64,000 nt of DNA from Varanus komodoensis. Its lineage: Eukaryota; Chordata; Lepidosauria; Squamata; Varanidae. The stretch's first letter is position 1. Each line of letters opens with the position of its first letter. The translations under genes were made by a program, and so were the position numbers. Where the stretch lies: assembly GCF_004798865.1 (NCBI RefSeq), contig NW_025335268.1, forward strand, positions 54,429,922 to 54,493,921, written 5' to 3'. Positions 60,385 through 64,000 of this stretch are shown here, piece after piece. The notes below the pieces were generated by a model. It did not search any database and was not told the origin of the DNA. It saw only the letters and a list, made by a program, of their open reading frames with translations.

Positions 60385-60625
60385 CCGCAAAGTCCAATGA
60401 AAGAATGAGCAACCTGACAATGTCCCAACCTTTCATAGCTGATAACATTCTGGAACATGATTCATCCAAGTGAACCAAGAAGGTTGGAATGAGTCATCAA
60501 GCAAGGACTAGGGCAGAGACATGGAAATACCCTAGGTATTTCTTAAAGATATGTAGTTTCTTCTTCCACATGCAAAAAAGGTTAGAAATATGGAAATAAA
60601 ACTATTTTAAAACAGAATCACTTAC

Positions 60626-60717
60626 CAAAAATCCCAGCTTTCAGGAGCTACATTCAGCAATTCCTTATCATAACCTTTCTCTTTCACCATGTACTGAGCG
60701 AAGCTTTCATATATAAG
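60626..60717 (-). CDS. NT5DC1: NT5DC1 coding exon 2 (residues 32-61 plus split codon)
   Basis: Acceptor TTTGCAG precedes CTT at 60717 and donor TTTTG|GTAAGT ends the exon at 60626. It encodes LIYESFAQYMVKEKGYDKEL then LNVAPESWDF, nearly identical to the human LIYNSFAQFLVKEKGYDKELLNVTPEDWDF. The 92-bp exon leaves two bases (TG) that are completed by C from exon 3, giving the first Cys of the CCKG segment. This part of the protein continues from the HAD motif I loop into the cap-side helices. Inference: splice choice is firm because phase and homology agree. Confidence 0.95.
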
Positions 60718-61271
60718 CTGCAAATTAAGAGAGAGAACACAGGGAGAGAATATAACACTACATAAAATTAAATACACTGAGCCACTTGAAGACTGTCGCT
60801 TCACACTTGAGTCTACTTTATTAGCAGCGGCAGAATATAAAAATGACAAGATGTTAGATTAATACCTGTCAGGTTCTTTACCAAAATGTTCAGAAATGTC
60901 ATCCTCGTCCCTCAAGGATTTGGTATGGTTCAAAAATCACAGTTACTTTTCCAAACATGCACGTAAACAGGAAGGGGACACCTGAGATAGTCCCCAGTGA
61001 CATCAACCATCCACAGCATTTATGTTTATAGAGCATGGACCTTGGAGACCTGTCTCAGGTAGAAAGATGGGCTATATGTTCAGTAAATACTGCTACATGT
61101 GCATGAACAAAGACGGGTGCAATCTCCTATCCCATCATTGGGTGCAATCCAATTCTTTTCAGTGGCCATGTTGTTTGAAGGCAAGCTCACACAGTGACCC
61201 TATTAATGCAACCAGAAGTAACCCCAATGTTTGACATGGTCCTTCCTCCCAGCTGAGAAAGTACAGGACTG

Positions 61272-61335
61272 TAGCTTTAGCTGTACAATCCTAAGTATAT
61301 CTACTCAGCAGTATGCCCCACTAAGTTCAACTTGT
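61272..61335 (+). repeat. Dispersed repeat, same family as 16413
   Basis: AGCTGTACAATCCTAAGTAT then ATCTACTCAGCAGTATGCCC and CACTAAGTTCAAC, immediately followed by a LINE-type tail. Confidence 0.5.
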
Positions 61336-61465
61336 TTTTATCATTATTTATCATATGAGTGTGTTGTTGTTGTTATGGTTTGCTTTGTTTTTTCCTTGTT
61401 TTTTGTAAGCTGTCCAGAGACTTTTAGTTTTGGGACAGCATATGAAAACTTTAAATAAATAAACT
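61335..61465 (+). repeat. LINE-type 3' tail
   Basis: TTTTTGTAAGCTGTCCAGAG, TTTTGGGACAGCATATG and AAATAAATAAAC form a variant of the same tail family (GTAAGCTG..CC.GAG....GGG.GGCATA). NT5DC1 intron 1. Confidence 0.6.
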
Positions 61466-61889
61466 GCAGCCTTAGGGTTTAAATTGGTTTAAGAATTCCT
61501 CTTCTACCACAGGGTATATTAAGAACTATAGTTTGGAAGTGAGAAATGTAAAGGTATTTAAATGAGATCTGTTAAGCACTATCTTCAAATGTTATCTGTC
61601 TTAGGACTCTGAGTGGGAAAACCATGACAATTTGCTTAGTATACAAGAAGTACACCACAGGAATCAATAGTTGCAGGTAAAAATTTACTCTAGTTATATA
61701 AATACTAGCCTAAATGCAGCACTTATGTAATGGTTGCTCAGCATAGTTGTCCCTTGCCCATGAGCAGAAACCAGTATCTTACCCATACTGATTTGCATTC
61801 GAAGTGCTCTTGAACCTCTGTCATTCACTTCAGTGTGGTGTGCCCAGTGGATCCCAGCAGATATGGTTAAAGGGCAGGAAGTTTGTGGG

Positions 61890-62003
61890 TGAAATCATCT
61901 GGAAGGCCAAGGAGCCATGACTTCTCACCACTAACTATGTAGGCAAGGGCTGACAGGAGCTGTAGGCCAAAACATCTGGAAGGCCACAAGCTACCCAACC
62001 CTG
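61890..62003. mobile_element. hAT-type MITE fragment
   Basis: GAGCTGTAGGCCAAAACATC then TGGAAGGCCACAAGCTACCC and AACCCTG form one arm; the other arm is largely degraded ('CATCTGGAAGGCCAAGGAGCC'). NT5DC1 intron 1. Confidence 0.55.
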
Positions 62004-62656
62004 CTATAAAGGGGAGAGGATAACTACACAGTTCTGTTTGTGTACTCACTTGTTTTTCCCCCAAACAGAAGGAAAAAAATGATTTTTTCCCAAATACACC
62101 AAAGCAAAGCAACAGAACACATATTGTACTGCTTATTTATAAAGTAAGCAACTTTAGATATTTTATCCAACTAATGCAAACCTAACCAAATACAGAAAAC
62201 AGAAATACAAGATTTCAGATCAGGATAGCCATGGCCAGAAAATGGCCTGGAAACACTGCTAGGACATAAAGCCTCTCCCGAACAGCAAAGCCTGCCATCC
62301 AGTGCATCCTTCCGGTAAGTTATGCATTTAACCCAGAGGCACTCGCTGCGGAGGAAGCATGCCTTTCAGAGAAGCACAGCGCAATCCTCAGCATCTACCC
62401 GGCGTCTCTGGGGCTGCACCGAGTTCTAGGGGGCTCTCCGGCGCCGAGGTGCCTGCAAGATGAGAGCCCCGCAGCACTGCCGCTTGCACGCTTATTCAGA
62501 AGTTGGAGCGCACTGCGTCTAATGGGGGAGCGCCTTTGCTCCGGAATACAGCCTAGGAACTTGGGGCAAGACTTCCTGCTCCGGGCGGGAGGCGCGCCAG
62601 CAGGGCTGCGGAGACCGGCCCCGAACACTCGCCGCCTCTTTCCGCTTCCACGGAAA

Positions 62657-62681
62657 GACCCGACCCGACCCGACCCGACCC
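62657..62681 (+). repeat. (GACCC)5 pentanucleotide repeat
   Basis: Five perfect units inside the NT5DC1 CpG island, in intron 1 about 340 bp from exon 1. Confidence 0.95.
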
Positions 62682-63020
62682 GTCTTACGTCGCCTGGGCT
62701 TGTTTAAGCCGCACGAAGACGTCAGAGCGCCACTTTTAGCCCGCGGCCGCAGCTCCCGCGGCGTAGGCAGGGCCCCGCTCATGGCGGCCCGCTCGCCCTT
62801 CCCCCTCCCGCGCCCGCCCGCCCGCCGAGAAGAGCCGCCTAGCCGGTCCCCCGGTCGGCTTGCGGACCGTGCGAGCAACCCGGGCGACCGGCGCCGCGCC
62901 TTCCTTCTTCCTCCCACGCTGTCCTCCCCATTGCTGCTCTGCAAGGAAGCTGCGGCAGGCAGGGCGGCGGGTGCGCGCGAAGCCAGCGCGACCCCTCCTC
63001 CTCCCAGTTTCGCCGCTCAC

Positions 63021-63113
63021 CCGGGCACTCTCCACCAGGTTGTAGCGGCACAGCGTGTGGTCCAGATCTAAGCCGATCACTTCGCAGTCGGCCAGAGAGA
63101 AGAGCCGGGACAT
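63021..63113 (-). CDS. NT5DC1: NT5DC1 coding exon 1 (residues 1-31)
   Basis: Encodes MSRLFSLADCEVIGLDLDHT followed by LCRYNLVESAR. This is the start of NT5DC1 (human begins MAQHFSLAACDVVGFDLDHT). The nucleophile motif DxDxT of HAD phosphatases is at residues 16-20. The ATG at 63113 was chosen because it aligns with the vertebrate start and sits in a perfect Kozak context (GCCACC before ATG). An in-frame upstream ATG at 63152 would add 13 Ala/Glu-rich residues not present in the family. The exon ends CGG|GTGAGC at 63021, phase 0. It lies within a CpG island. Confidence 0.95.
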
Positions 63114-63345
63114 GGTGGCGGAGGCGGCGGCTTCCTTTCCTCGCTCCACCAAGAGAAGCTGCTGCTCGGCTGCGCGTGTGGCGGCGGCTTCCTGCAGTCG
63201 CTGTCCCTACTTTGCCGGCTGCCAGCTGTTGGTGCCCCGCGGTTGAGAGGCTGCCTGCAATCAGCCCGCCTCCTCTTCCCCCGCGTGCTCTTGCCCGCCG
63301 GCGTGCCCGCGGGGCCGGCGGCGTCACGCGTGGCCCAGGCACAGG

Positions 63346-64000
63346 AGGCCCTCGGTTCCCCGCAAAACAGTTTCCCACAGCCAGAACTGGAAAGCCTGAG
63401 CAAGTCCTGAAATCGTTGGCAGGGGCCATGTGTGTTACTGAAGGCCCTTTGAACTGCAGACCAGTCCAGAGGCTACCCCTCTCTAGTGCCAGAGTTTGCT
63501 TTTGCAATGTGATGCCTGTGCAAGGGTATTTCTGAGAATGTGCAGAATGCACAGCAGAGCCACCATCCCCACCCACAAAGGTGAAACGCACTTTTTGCCG
63601 ATTTAAGATGAGCAGACTGATTTGAGCTGTAGTGTTACTTTACTTCATGGAAGGCAGGTTATGATACTAATTAAGACTTCACGAATTGCAGACTATTTGT
63701 GCAGATTGCCATGTGTGTGCCAGCAGCACTTCACAGGTAGAACTACTCCTTGAGACTTGGGTCTAACCAGTTTCTTGTTTCCAATGGTGACTAGGCAGGT
63801 GGGAAGGCCACAAGCAGTACGTTCTTACTCTCTGGTTTTAGCAGCAGGTATCAGACTCTGAACAAAGGACCAGACTTTTATTGCACCATCACCTTACCTC
63901 ATTCATGGAATTCTTCCCTATTTTAGAAAACAGCTGCTGATACAAATCCTGCAGAATTATTATTAGCCACGGAGAAAGGCAAATTATTAGCCATGAAGGG
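63346..64000. other. Upstream flank of NT5DC1, nothing recognised
   Basis: CpG density falls away after about 63345. No exon of a neighbouring gene or clear repeat is seen. Confidence 0.65.

Larger units (their letters stand above)
52290..63113 (-). other. NT5DC1: NT5DC1 gene, 5' part (coding exons 1-6)
   Basis: Six minus-strand exons join with compatible splice phases (0, 2, 2, 1, 0) into a continuous 175-residue N-terminal reading frame plus one base. It matches 5'-nucleotidase domain-containing protein 1 along its whole length as I remember the human sequence (455 residues). The family belongs to the HAD hydrolase superfamily; its physiological substrate is poorly defined. The HAD motif I (DLDHT, residues 16-20) is intact. 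Exons for the remaining ~280 residues, starting at the Glu-Asn-Cys-Gly segment, were not found downstream on this strand and probably lie beyond position 1. COL10A1 sits antisense in intron 6. Introns 1-5 measure about 2.3, 1.0, 0.85, 2.0 and 4.1 kb. Confidence 0.95.
62390..63345 (-). promoter_or_regulatory. NT5DC1: CpG-island promoter of NT5DC1
   Basis: This is the only strongly GC- and CpG-rich stretch in an otherwise AT-rich window. It surrounds exon 1 and extends into the start of intron 1. No TATA box is visible upstream of the ATG, so dispersed housekeeping-type initiation is likely. A (GACCC)5 pentanucleotide run sits inside it at 62657-62681. Long open frames here on both strands are a by-product of high GC and are not annotated as genes. 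Confidence 0.85.

Noticed and set aside
62839-63591. 250-codon minus-strand frame across the CpG island
   Set aside because: High GC removes stop codons; it overlaps NT5DC1 exon 1 in another frame and resembles no protein.
1-64000. CRISPR array, phage, operon, toxin or immune cassette
   Set aside because: No regularly spaced repeats, no bacterial-style gene packing; the DNA is plainly vertebrate.

Overview
The window is vertebrate nuclear DNA and most likely comes from a squamate reptile (lizard or snake). The evidence is two split vertebrate genes with GT-AG introns, long AT-rich introns, no bacterial gene organisation, and a repeat set typical of squamates: tRNA-derived SINEs, RTE-BovB, L2-like and CR1-like LINEs, hAT-type MITEs and a 5S-rRNA-derived SINE. 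The species cannot be named from the sequence alone.

There are two protein-coding genes, one nested in the other on opposite strands. NT5DC1 (a HAD-superfamily, 5'-nucleotidase-domain protein) runs on the minus strand. Its CpG-island promoter and first coding exon lie at about 62.4-63.3 kb. Coding exons 1-6 can be placed at 63021-63113, 60626-60717, 59507-59578, 58547-58653, 56506-56585 and 52290-52371; all splice phases agree and give the first 175 residues. The later exons were not found by eye, so intron 6 probably runs off the left edge, more than 52 kb long. Inside that intron, on the plus strand, lies COL10A1 (collagen alpha-1(X), the hypertrophic-cartilage collagen). It has a TATA promoter near 40.78 kb, a probable non-coding exon 1, a signal-peptide exon 2 (41428-41590) and a large exon 3 (47208 onward) that encodes the whole triple helix and the C1q-like NC1 trimerisation domain. 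Its stop codon ends at 49072 and a poly(A) signal lies at 50750. The protein is 670 residues long. The same antisense nesting is known in mammals.

Layout: 1-40.7 kb is NT5DC1 intron or intergenic DNA with many repeat fossils. These include two copies of one tRNA-SINE family in opposite orientation (380-728, 14820-15168), SINEs with LINE-like tails, BovB 3' ends (7.7 kb and 20.6-21.15 kb), an LTR-like sequence (17.4 kb), a LINE with ORF1-esterase and endonuclease remnants (18-19.3 kb), a 5S-derived SINE (25.4 kb), an L2-like reverse-transcriptase fragment (28.8-29.8 kb), Tigger-like DNA elements and MITEs. 40.7-50.8 kb is COL10A1. 50.8-63.1 kb is the 5' half of NT5DC1, with more SINE, L2 and CR1 insertions in its introns. 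63.3-64 kb is upstream flank with nothing recognised.

The two genes share a locus but have no known shared pathway. I found no CRISPR array, operon, toxin or immune cassette, and no convincing undescribed system. The more unusual observations are structural: short perfect hairpins, nested repeat insertions, and an antisense strand of the collagen exon that itself reads as Gly/Pro-repeat ORFs.
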